Notes under the pieces: model-generated
The model's input: only the letters and a program-made list of their open reading frames with translations
Database searches by the model: none
Told to the model about the DNA's origin: nothing
Translations under genes and position numbers: made by a program
In this document: positions 10,070-17,589 of the stretch, piece by piece
Numbering within the stretch: position 1 is the stretch's first letter
Layout of the letters: the number at the start of each line of letters is the position of its first letter
Source: JACMRI01 sp043778625
GTDB taxonomy: Bacteria; Bacteroidota; Bacteroidia; UBA4408
Direction of reading: 5' to 3'
Assembly (NCBI GenBank): GCA_043778625.1
Contig: JAYWFU010000054.1
Location: 1 to 24,932, forward strand
Length of the DNA stretch: 24,932 bases

Positions 10070-10077
10070 TATTTTTG
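10070..10077 (+). promoter_or_regulatory. Candidate -7 box upstream of the Gfo/Idh/MocA gene
   Basis: TATTTTTG is a perfect match to the Bacteroidota -7 consensus TAnnTTTG, 36 nt upstream of the start codon. The best -33-like TTG (10053-10055) is closer than usual, so the assignment rests on the -7 box alone. Confidence 0.4.
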
Positions 10078-10113
10078 AAATTTACAAACTACATCATTAA
10101 TAACTAAACTACA

Positions 10114-11100
10114 ATGTTAAAACTTGGAATAATAGGAGCTGGACACTTAGGCAAAATACATATTAAATGTGCCCAAGAAATTGCAGAGTACAAGTTACTT
10201 GGGTTTTATGATGTAGATGCTAAAAATGCGCACGAAGTGGCAAATACACTTGGCGTTACTTATTACCCTAATATGGATCAACTTATTGACGAATGCGACG
10301 TAATAGACATAGTAACCCCTACCATTACTCACTACGAAGTGGCTGCAAAAGCTATTAAGAAATCGAAACATGTGTTTATTGAAAAGCCACTAACGAACAC
10401 CATTGACGAAGCCAAAAAATTATTGAGTTTATCAAAAGAAGCTAATGTAATGGTGCAGGTAGGGCACGTGGAGCGATTTAACCCTGCGTTTGTGGCGGCA
10501 CAACCGTTTTGTAATCAGCCCATGTTTATTGAAACCCACCGTTTAGCACAGTTTAACCCGCGTGGTACTGATGTGTCAGTAGTACTAGATTTAATGATAC
10601 ACGATATTGATATTGTGTTGAGTTTAGTAAAATCAAATATTAAAAAAATTAGCGCCAATGGTGTGTCGGTAGTTAGTGCAACGCCCGATATTACTAACGC
10701 TCGCCTTGAGTTTGATAATGGCTGTGTGGCTAACTTAACAGCAAGCCGCATGAGTATGAAAAACATGCGCAAAACACGTATTTTTCAGCGAGATGCCTAC
10801 GTAAGTATTGATTTTTTGGAAAAGAAAACTAATCTTATTCGATTAAAAGAAGTTGCTTACGACCAACAAGACCCATTTGCTATAACGCTTGATACTGCTA
10901 CTGCTAACAGTGTAAAACAAATTTATATTGAAAACCCTGCTGTAGCAGCTACCAATGCCATACGTGAGGAACTACTAAGTTTTTACGACTCCATAACCAA
11001 CAACACTACCCCTGCCGTAAGTATTGAAGATGGCTACGCTGCGCTTGATGTGGCATATAAAATTATTAATAAAATAAAACATAATTCGGTTACGTTTTAA
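10114..11100 (+). CDS. Gfo/Idh/MocA family NAD(P)-dependent oxidoreductase
   Basis: A 328-residue protein with an N-terminal Rossmann fold (GIIGAGHLG, residues 5-13; acidic residues at 33-35 that would favour NAD). The family's catalytic lysine motif is E90-K91-P92, and a conserved H-D-I-D occurs near residues 167-170 in the C-terminal domain. The block VQVGHVERFNPA together with RGTDVSVVLDLMIHDID resembles the subfamily that includes GnnA, the UDP-GlcNAc 3-dehydrogenase of lipid A modification. No lpx or gnnB gene is adjacent, so the substrate remains open; a nucleotide sugar is the best guess. It converges on miaA with a 46-nt gap. Confidence 0.85.
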   Translation: MLKLGIIGAGHLGKIHIKCAQEIAEYKLLGFYDVDAKNAHEVANTLGVTYYPNMDQLIDECDVIDIVTPTITHYEVAAKAIKKSKHVFIEKPLTNTIDEAKKLLSLSKEANVMVQVGHVERFNPAFVAAQPFCNQPMFIETHRLAQFNPRGTDVSVVLDLMIHDIDIVLSLVKSNIKKISANGVSVVSATPDITNARLEFDNGCVANLTASRMSMKNMRKTRIFQRDAYVSIDFLEKKTNLIRLKEVAYDQQDPFAITLDTATANSVKQIYIENPAVAATNAIREELLSFYDSITNNTTPAVSIEDGYAALDVAYKIINKIKHNSVTF

Positions 11101-11146
11101 AACGCATTAAAATTAAAAGGGAAACACAATAATTTACAAACTAAGT

Positions 11147-12040
11147 TTACTTCCTTTCTAGTTTTTGCATTAAGTCATGTACCTCTGTTATGCCTTTTAC
11201 CCAAGTAACATTATCTGCCTTAAACCAAGTGAGTTGGCGCTTTGCGTAGTTGCGTGTGTGCTGTTTTATTTTAGTTACTGCCTCATTCAAGTTAGGATAG
11301 TTGCCGTCCATGTAATCGTGTAATTCTTTGTAGCCCACTGTTTTAAGAGCATTGAGCGTACGTTGGTTATAAAACTGTTGCGCTTCGGCTAATAAACCAT
11401 TGTGCATCATGGCATCAACACGTGTGTTAATGCGGTTGTATAATTCTTCGCGCGGTATATCAATACCTACTTTTACAACACTAAAATTACGCTGTTGCGT
11501 TTGTGCCTGCAAAAAACTACTCATGGGTTTACCACTTACTTCGTACACCTCAATAGCACGTACCACACGTTGCGTGTTGTATATATCAATACCATAATAA
11601 TAAGTAGGGTCAATGGCTTGTAGTAGTTGTTGCAGCTCGTTAATGGGCGTGTGGTTTAGCTCGTGTCTGCGTGCTTCGTTAGCGTGTGGTAGGTCGTCTA
11701 ATCCTTCGCATAGGGCTTTAATGTACAAGCCTGTGCCTCCACATAGTATAACTACATTGTGTGTTTCAAACAGAGTATTAATTACCCCAAGCGCATCACG
11801 AGCATAATCACCCGCTGAGTATAGTTGTGTTATACTCTGTGAGTTTATAAAATGATGCGTAACGCTAGATAACTGCTCTGGTGTGGGTTTGGCTGTGCCT
11901 ATATTTAGCTCGGTAAATACCTGACGAGAGTCGGCACTAATAATTTCGGTACCATAGTGCTGCGCTAAGGCTATAGCTAAATCCGTTTTGCCCGAAGCCG
12001 TAGGGCCAACTACGCAGAGTAATAATTTGTTTTGCGCCAT
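11147..12040 (-). CDS. miaA: tRNA dimethylallyltransferase
   Basis: A 297-residue enzyme that transfers a dimethylallyl group to N6 of A37 in tRNAs reading UNN codons. The P-loop GPTASGKT is at residues 11-18, followed by the D-S-R-Q-V-F substrate-recognition segment (family DSRQVY), the GGTGLYIKAL motif near 100-109, and a C-terminal K-QHTRNYAKRQLTWF block typical of MiaA. Length is normal. It lies 16 nt downstream of the TPR gene on the same strand, so it is probably expressed with it, and converges with the oxidoreductase gene. Confidence 0.95.
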   Translation of the reverse strand: MAQNKLLLCVVGPTASGKTDLAIALAQHYGTEIISADSRQVFTELNIGTAKPTPEQLSSVTHHFINSQSITQLYSAGDYARDALGVINTLFETHNVVILCGGTGLYIKALCEGLDDLPHANEARRHELNHTPINELQQLLQAIDPTYYYGIDIYNTQRVVRAIEVYEVSGKPMSSFLQAQTQQRNFSVVKVGIDIPREELYNRINTRVDAMMHNGLLAEAQQFYNQRTLNALKTVGYKELHDYMDGNYPNLNEAVTKIKQHTRNYAKRQLTWFKADNVTWVKGITEVHDLMQKLERK

Positions 12041-12056
12041 ATCAATTTTAATTTAA

Positions 12057-13868
12057 TTAATTGAGTTTGTCGCCACGCAATATTCTAAACTGTTTGCGGG
12101 CTTCGTTGGCATAAATACTCCCTGGGTGTTTGGTAATAATTTCTTCGTACAAGGCACTTGCTTTTACTTTATCGTTAAAATTATTTTGTTGCATTTGTGC
12201 TAATTGAAACAAGGCATCATCCATTAAAATATCATTATAATAAGTTTTAGTTATTTCCAATAAATAGTTGGTGGCGGCTTCGTAATTACGGCGTTGCAAT
12301 TCTATTTGTGCCTTACGATACAGTACATCATCGTTAAGCGGGTGCGCAGGAAACAGTGTGGCAATGCTATCTAACGTGGTATAGGCAACATCGTATTTGT
12401 GTTGAAACAACAATAAATCGGCCTTGGCAAACAAACTCAAGGGTACAAAATTACTATCCACGGTATTGTCCTGTATCAACAACGAAAAATATAGTGCATC
12501 ATTAGCAATAAGTTTGCTCGTACTGGCTTTAAGCACATCGAGCTGTGCCTGCGACCACTCAAAATCATTTTTATAAAACGATAATTTTGCGTTGCGGTAC
12601 TTGGCCTCAGCACCTATGGGGTCTTCTTTAAACTGTTTATCTACCTGCCCATACAATAAGGCTGATTCCCACAAGTCGCCCTGTATTATTAGCGCATCAG
12701 CCTTTACTAATTTTACTTGTGCTTGTTGCTGTGTGCTTAATCGTGCGGTTTGTAGTAGGTTGTCGCTTTCGGTTTCGGCATCTTTGGGTTTGTCTAAATA
12801 ATATACTAATAGTTGTATGTAGTTGTAGGCCACGGTAAACGTAGTTTCACTTTTACCCAATGTAGCTAAGGTAGTAGTTAAAGTGGTGGCCACCTGTTGC
12901 ACATCAGTAGTATTGTAGTTGGCATTATTAGCCAATTGCGTGTAGCGTGTGTTGGCAAGTTCAGCAAGGGCTACGTTGTAATAAAAATTAGTTGTTCCTT
13001 TCAATAGCACATATTCGTAGCAATTAATAGCTGTAGCGTAGTCATTATTTTTGGAGCAAATAGTAGCAAGGTTCATTACCTGTTGTCCTTCCTCACGCTT
13101 ACGTTTATCAAGAGCTTTGGTTTGATTAAGAGCTTGTTCAAAATCTTTATCTTGCACAAAATACCATATTAATAAATCAGCATAAATATCCTTATCAGGG
13201 GCTTGGTTTATTTTTTTAATTAATTGTGTTTTTAGTACCTTTTTCAGTTCGCCCTCCGCATCATCGCCCACAAGGGTTTGCAATGCACTTTTAACTTGCT
13301 CTAATAGTTGTGGCTCATGCTCTAGTAGGTTTACATACTCTTGTATGGCACGTTGGTTTTCACCTTTGTATTGGTATACCTGCGCTAACTCTACGTTGTA
13401 GGTATAATCGCCATTGCCAGTTTTGCGTTTGGTTTCGTATAATTTAATGCTGTAATCGTATAGTTTTAATTTATTAAGCACATTACCCAATGCCACTACT
13501 GTGGGGGCATCGGAGGGCGTGTCGTTTATTATAGCATCAAGTTCTTTATTGCCTTTTTCGGGATTATTAGTTTTAAAATAATGGGTTACCAACCGCAGCC
13601 TTAATTCAATATTTTGGTTATCTTTTTTTATGGCTTTTTTAATTACTTTTTCGGCTTCTTTACTACCGTTAGTTTCCTCAAGGCAGGTTACATAACCATT
13701 AAAATAAGTGGTGGGATTATCGTTGTACAAGTCTTTGTACAAATCTACTGCCTTGTCGTACTCTTTATTTTGTAAATATTGTTCGGCCAGCTGTTGCTTA
13801 AACGACTGCCCTTGCGCACCAATGCAGCAAGAAAGTAGTAATAAAGCAATTAAAATTATTTTGTGCAT
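12057..13868 (-). CDS. Exported TPR-repeat protein
   Basis: A 603-residue protein with a signal sequence (about residues 1-20). Cleavage could be at AQG-Q, or at a lipobox-like LLSC, which would make it a lipoprotein; the sequence does not decide. The rest is a chain of tetratricopeptide-like helical repeats from about residue 25 to 595. The last three (about 490-595, with A-x-Y-x-K-A and P-x-D-x-A patterns) resemble the BamD/YbgF type. Related proteins in Bacteroidota are periplasmic or outer-membrane scaffolds, but no partner can be named. It lies 41 nt downstream of the response-regulator gene and 16 nt upstream of miaA. Confidence 0.75.
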   Translation of the reverse strand: MHKIILIALLLLSCCIGAQGQSFKQQLAEQYLQNKEYDKAVDLYKDLYNDNPTTYFNGYVTCLEETNGSKEAEKVIKKAIKKDNQNIELRLRLVTHYFKTNNPEKGNKELDAIINDTPSDAPTVVALGNVLNKLKLYDYSIKLYETKRKTGNGDYTYNVELAQVYQYKGENQRAIQEYVNLLEHEPQLLEQVKSALQTLVGDDAEGELKKVLKTQLIKKINQAPDKDIYADLLIWYFVQDKDFEQALNQTKALDKRKREEGQQVMNLATICSKNNDYATAINCYEYVLLKGTTNFYYNVALAELANTRYTQLANNANYNTTDVQQVATTLTTTLATLGKSETTFTVAYNYIQLLVYYLDKPKDAETESDNLLQTARLSTQQQAQVKLVKADALIIQGDLWESALLYGQVDKQFKEDPIGAEAKYRNAKLSFYKNDFEWSQAQLDVLKASTSKLIANDALYFSLLIQDNTVDSNFVPLSLFAKADLLLFQHKYDVAYTTLDSIATLFPAHPLNDDVLYRKAQIELQRRNYEAATNYLLEITKTYYNDILMDDALFQLAQMQQNNFNDKVKASALYEEIITKHPGSIYANEARKQFRILRGDKLN

Positions 13869-13896
13869 GATGTTGAGTGTTTAGCTAAATTCAATT

Positions 13897-13904
13897 CAAA
13901 AATA
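13897..13904 (-). promoter_or_regulatory. Candidate -7 box for the TPR gene
   Basis: On the minus strand TATTTTTG exactly matches TAnnTTTG, 28 nt before the TPR start codon. No -33 TTTG at normal spacing was found. If real, the TPR-miaA pair can be transcribed separately from the two-component genes upstream. Confidence 0.35.
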
Positions 13905-13909
13905 GACAA

Positions 13910-14560
13910 TTACACAATATTATTTTTTATAGCAAATTTTAGTAACCCCACCGTAGATTTAGAGTTGGTTTTATCTAAAATATTATGGCGATGATTGTCT
14001 ACCGTTTTTTTACTAATAAATAATTTTTGTGCTATTTCGTTGCTCGTGCATTCTTGTGCAATAAGTTTTAGTACTTCGAGTTCACGGTCGGAGAGCAATG
14101 CTTTTTCGGTAGCTACATTTTTTTCTTTGTTGTATTGCTGATAAATGATAGGCATTATTTTTTCATCGTAATACGTACCGTCTTCCTGTAGGCGATGTAT
14201 TGCCGTAAAGAAAATATCCTTACTCGATGTTTTTAAAATATATCCATCGGCTTCGGCCAGTATACTTTCTTTAACTACGGTACTGTTATTAAACATCGAA
14301 ATAACTAATACCTTAATGTGTGGATATTTATTTTTAACCACTTGGCACAATTCAATCCCTGACATTAGCGGCATACTTACATCAGTTAATAGCAAGTCAA
14401 TAGCCGTTGGGTTAGCCTCAATAATAGCTAAAGCTTCCTGCCCGTTACAGGCTATACTTACTACTTCAATATCAGTTTGGGTTTGCAATAAACTTTTTAT
14501 TCCATCAGCAAATAGCTGATGGTCATCTGCTATTAACAATTTAATTTTAGGTGCTTCCAT
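13910..14560 (-). CDS. NarL/LuxR-family response regulator
   Basis: A 216-residue DNA-binding response regulator. The receiver domain (residues 6-122) has the acidic pair D12-D13, phospho-acceptor D60 (in LLLTDVSMP), switch S88 and K110. The LuxR-type helix-turn-helix covers about residues 155-212 (L-S-D-R-E-L-E-V-L-K, then the recognition helix around SKKTVDNHR). Its start lies inside the last codons of the histidine kinase gene (14-nt overlap), so the two are translationally linked and certainly a cognate pair. Targets are unknown. Confidence 0.93.
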   Translation of the reverse strand: MEAPKIKLLIADDHQLFADGIKSLLQTQTDIEVVSIACNGQEALAIIEANPTAIDLLLTDVSMPLMSGIELCQVVKNKYPHIKVLVISMFNNSTVVKESILAEADGYILKTSSKDIFFTAIHRLQEDGTYYDEKIMPIIYQQYNKEKNVATEKALLSDRELEVLKLIAQECTSNEIAQKLFISKKTVDNHRHNILDKTNSKSTVGLLKFAIKNNIV

Positions 14561-16391
14561 TGTTCAAATATAAGGTAATAATAGCACCGTTGTGTATTGG
14601 AGTGTTATCAATTTTAATATTTCCGTTGAGTAATGCTAAACGCGCTTTTATATTTTGCCAACCAATACCTGTTGATTGCTCCAGTGCTTGTTCATCAATG
14701 ACTTTTCCGTTGGTGTAAAATAGTAGCGTAATGGTAGTATTATGTTTTTGTGCATCAAAACTAAGCGTAGATGCCTGCGCATGTTTTATAGTATTATTTA
14801 CTAACTCTTGTATTATACGATAGAGGGTTACGCTAAATGTTTCGGTGTATTGAGTAGTTTCAAATTCAGTATTATAGGTGAATTTTGTGGCTAATTTACT
14901 ACCTTCTATAAGTGTTTGTAATGCTTTAAGTAAGCCAAAATTAAGGTCGCTCGGCATTAATTCGTGCGATATATTGCGCACCTCAGTTATAGTGTTATCA
15001 ATAGCTTGGGTAAGCATGGCATTATCAGTGGCGTTGCTTTGCATTTTAATATAAGCCAACATTTGTCCAATACTGTCGTGCAAGTCGCGGGCTATGCGTA
15101 TGCGTTCTTTTTGTTCGGTTTCAAACACGGCTTTGTTAGCTTGCTCCTTAGCATTGCGTTTAGCATGTAATACGGCTTGTGTTTTTTTGAGTTGAGATTG
15201 CTTACGATAACTGTATATAAATACAATTGCACTTAGTAATAATAGTAGCACAATAACTATTACGAGTTGTTGTTGGCGTATTTGTTGTTGGTGTTGTACT
15301 AATTGCTGTTCTTTTTTATCAGTATCAAATTGCACCTTGAGTTGCGCTATTTTTAATTCTGATTTTTCGTTCATTAATGCTTTGTAATTTTTTGATGATA
15401 AATCTTTATACACAATAGCTTTTGCATAATTTTTATTTGTAACATACATCTCGGCAAGGCTTTGATAAATAGATAACAACCCCATACGATACTGTATTGC
15501 AGTACAATATTCAATAGCCTTTGGTGCAATTATTTCGGCAGTAGTTACATCGTTTTTGGCGGCATACAGGTTTACTAAATTAGTGTATGTATCAGCAGCT
15601 TGTTTTTTATTGGCACTAAGAGTATCTATACCCAAACATTTATAAAAATATTTTTGCGCTGAATCAAACTTATTAGTTACCAAATAACAATTAGCTTTGT
15701 TGTTATAAAAAAACGATTCGTACTCTGGTTTGTTCTCCCCTTTCAATTCGTTTAAGTTACTATTATCAATAGCTATTGCGCTATCAATAGCCCCTGTCAT
15801 ACCATATAAGTTGGCTAAGGTAAGTTGTGTGTTATAATGTTCTTTTAAGTCGGGTTTTACTAATGGTATAGCTTTTTGCAAATACATTTTGGCTGTAGCT
15901 ATGTCCTCTTTAATTTGAAACACTTGTGCTATTGCACTATATACCTTACCCAAGTAAGAAGGGTTGTTTTGTAACGTAGCCAATTTTTCAGCAGCATAAT
16001 AGTTACTTAATGCCTCGTTAAAATTACCTAAATCGCTGTAAGTAGCACCAATACGCATTAGTACAAAATATTTGTTACTATCTAAATTATCAACTAATAA
16101 ATTATTAGCTTTTTTGTACTCAATAATTGCTAAATTATTATTACTCACATAATTAGCTGCACGCCCCTTAATTAAGTGCGCCTTTACTTTATCAGTACCG
16201 CTGGCATTAGTGGTTAGGCTATCTAACACTTTGGCTACGTAAGCCAACGAATCATTATCAGTGCTGTGGTATTTTTTACCCAAGGCATACCAATAGTCAA
16301 TACCGGTATTAGTAGTGTTAGTGTTGCTACAACTTGCAATTAATAAATATACACTTGTTAGTAAATAAAGCTTGGTAAATAGTTGTTTCAT
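14547..16391 (-). CDS. Lipoprotein-anchored TPR sensor histidine kinase (HisKA_3 type)
   Basis: About 614 residues from the ATG at 16391. A reading from an upstream TTG at 16403 would add four residues but is less plausible. The N-terminus has a lipoprotein signal with lipobox IASC, then TPR repeats (about residues 40-330), a coiled segment, one transmembrane helix (about 380-400) and a HisKA_3 dimerisation domain with the phospho-acceptor histidine in RDLHDSIGQ (about residue 440). The ATPase domain keeps the N box (QELVNNTIKHA) and the G2 motif (GIGWQNI). The G1 box, normally D-x-G-x-G, reads T-N-G-K-V, losing the adenine-contacting aspartate. It overlaps the response-regulator gene by 14 nt. 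The signal sensed is unknown; TPR-kinases of this type are common in Bacteroidota. Confidence 0.9.
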   Translation of the reverse strand: MKQLFTKLYLLTSVYLLIASCSNTNTTNTGIDYWYALGKKYHSTDNDSLAYVAKVLDSLTTNASGTDKVKAHLIKGRAANYVSNNNLAIIEYKKANNLLVDNLDSNKYFVLMRIGATYSDLGNFNEALSNYYAAEKLATLQNNPSYLGKVYSAIAQVFQIKEDIATAKMYLQKAIPLVKPDLKEHYNTQLTLANLYGMTGAIDSAIAIDNSNLNELKGENKPEYESFFYNNKANCYLVTNKFDSAQKYFYKCLGIDTLSANKKQAADTYTNLVNLYAAKNDVTTAEIIAPKAIEYCTAIQYRMGLLSIYQSLAEMYVTNKNYAKAIVYKDLSSKNYKALMNEKSELKIAQLKVQFDTDKKEQQLVQHQQQIRQQQLVIVIVLLLLLSAIVFIYSYRKQSQLKKTQAVLHAKRNAKEQANKAVFETEQKERIRIARDLHDSIGQMLAYIKMQSNATDNAMLTQAIDNTITEVRNISHELMPSDLNFGLLKALQTLIEGSKLATKFTYNTEFETTQYTETFSVTLYRIIQELVNNTIKHAQASTLSFDAQKHNTTITLLFYTNGKVIDEQALEQSTGIGWQNIKARLALLNGNIKIDNTPIHNGAIITLYLNNGST

Positions 16392-16400
16392 AGTAGTACA

Positions 16401-16408
16401 CAAACATA
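16401..16408 (-). promoter_or_regulatory. Candidate -7 box for the two-component operon
   Basis: On the minus strand TATGTTTG matches TAnnTTTG perfectly and ends 9 nt before the chosen ATG at 16391. Transcripts would carry only a few nucleotides of leader. A TTG inside this box is the alternative start that I rejected. Confidence 0.35.
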
Positions 16409-16476
16409 ATTTAATTGCGCCATAATTTGTGGTTATTCAATAAATTATTAATAATAAATACACAACTATATTTTAG

Positions 16477-16517
16477 TTATAGTTAAAATGATATTTTTAC
16501 ATAAAAATAAACTATAA
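16477..16517. repeat. AT-only nested inverted repeat upstream of pdhB
   Basis: TTATAGTT (16477-16484) pairs with AACTATAA (16510-16517), and inside it TATTTTT (16492-16498) pairs with AAAAATA (16503-16509) around a 4-nt loop. Together this gives 15 base pairs with a single 7-nt bulge. It lies 20 nt upstream of the pdhB start codon and may be an operator or a leader hairpin. The composition makes it weak. Confidence 0.3.
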
Positions 16518-16537
16518 TCATTACTTAATATATACCA

Positions 16538-17518
16538 ATGAAAACATTACAATTTCGTGAAGCACTGCGTGAAGCCATGCAAGAGGAAATGCGCAACGAC
16601 CCATCAATATTTTTAATGGGCGAGGAAGTAGCCGAATACAACGGCGCTTACAAAGTATCGCAAGGTATGCTGGCCGAGTTTGGCGAAAAACGAATTATTG
16701 ATACCCCCATTGCCGAACTTGGTTTTGCAGGTATAGCAGTAGGTGCGGCTATGAACGGTTTGCGCCCTGTGGTAGAGTTTATGACATTTAATTTTTCGCT
16801 AGTAGCTATTGATCAAGTAATAAATAGCGCCGCCAAAATGATGAGTATGAGTGGCGGACAATTTACTGTACCTATTGTATTTAGAGGCCCTACGGCAAGT
16901 GCAGGTATGCTAAGCTCGCAACACTCGCAAGCATTTGAAAACTGGTATGCTAACTGCCCTGGATTAAAAGTAGTAGTGCCAAGTAACCCGTACGATGCCA
17001 AAGGATTATTAAAAGCCGCCATACGCGACAACGACCCCGTAATATTTATGGAAAGTGAGCAAATGTATGGCGATAAAGGCGAAGTGCCTGAAGGCGAATA
17101 CATAATACCCATTGGCCTAGCCGACGTTAAGCGCGAAGGAACTGATGTAACCATAGTATCATTTGGTAAAATAATTAAGCAATGCTACGCCGCCGCCGAA
17201 GAGCTGGCTAAAGACGGCATTAGCTGCGAAATAATAGACCTACGCACCGTGCGACCTATTGATTACGATACGGTAATAAAATCAGTTAAAAAAACTAACC
17301 GTTGTGTAATTGTAGAGGAAGCATGGCCGCTGGCAAGCATAAGTAGCGAGCTAGCTTACAACATACAGCGTTATGCCTTTGATAACCTTGATGCCCCCGT
17401 AATGCGTGTAACCTGTGCCGATGTACCGTTACCTTACGCACCAACGCTTATTGAGGCGTCGTTACCTAATGCGCCCCGTATTATTAAAGCCGTTAAGCAG
17501 GTACTTTACAAACTATAA
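16538..17518 (+). CDS. pdhB: Pyruvate dehydrogenase E1 component, beta subunit
   Basis: A 326-residue subunit of the heterotetrameric (alpha2beta2) E1 enzyme, which decarboxylates pyruvate with thiamine diphosphate and hands the acetyl group to the E2 lipoyl domain. The MGEEV motif near residues 27-31 holds the glutamate that activates thiamine diphosphate. The family's DTPIAELGFAGIAVGAA segment, the GPTASAGMLSSQHSQ loop and the C-terminal EEAWPLASISSELA block are all present. Length is normal. The alpha subunit, E2 and E3 are not in the window, so the complex is encoded at split loci. A branched-chain 2-oxo acid enzyme is the alternative; overall similarity favours pyruvate. Confidence 0.9.
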   Translation: MKTLQFREALREAMQEEMRNDPSIFLMGEEVAEYNGAYKVSQGMLAEFGEKRIIDTPIAELGFAGIAVGAAMNGLRPVVEFMTFNFSLVAIDQVINSAAKMMSMSGGQFTVPIVFRGPTASAGMLSSQHSQAFENWYANCPGLKVVVPSNPYDAKGLLKAAIRDNDPVIFMESEQMYGDKGEVPEGEYIIPIGLADVKREGTDVTIVSFGKIIKQCYAAAEELAKDGISCEIIDLRTVRPIDYDTVIKSVKKTNRCVIVEEAWPLASISSELAYNIQRYAFDNLDAPVMRVTCADVPLPYAPTLIEASLPNAPRIIKAVKQVLYKL

Positions 17519-17544
17519 TTTTTTATTATTTGCGGTAAAGTACC
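17500..17544 (+). repeat. Perfect 10-bp inverted repeat spanning the pdhB stop codon
   Basis: GGTACTTTAC (17500-17509, within the last pdhB codons) and GTAAAGTACC (17535-17544) are exact reverse complements, separated by a 25-nt AT-rich loop that contains the stop codon and a T6 run. The T-run is in the loop, so it is not a standard terminator. It may be an RNA-stability or attenuation structure between pdhB and the YfhO-family gene. Confidence 0.4.
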
Positions 17545-17589
17545 CACGCTTTAATTAGTTAAACCTTCGCCACTAAGCACACCAACGCC

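Noticed and set aside
11138..11148. AAACT-A-AGTTT palindrome between the oxidoreductase gene and miaA
   Set aside because: The loop is one base, so no hairpin can form; it is probably AT-rich chance.
16392..16403. Upstream TTG start for the histidine kinase
   Set aside because: The codon lies inside a good -7 promoter box, and the ATG four codons later gives a standard lipoprotein signal.
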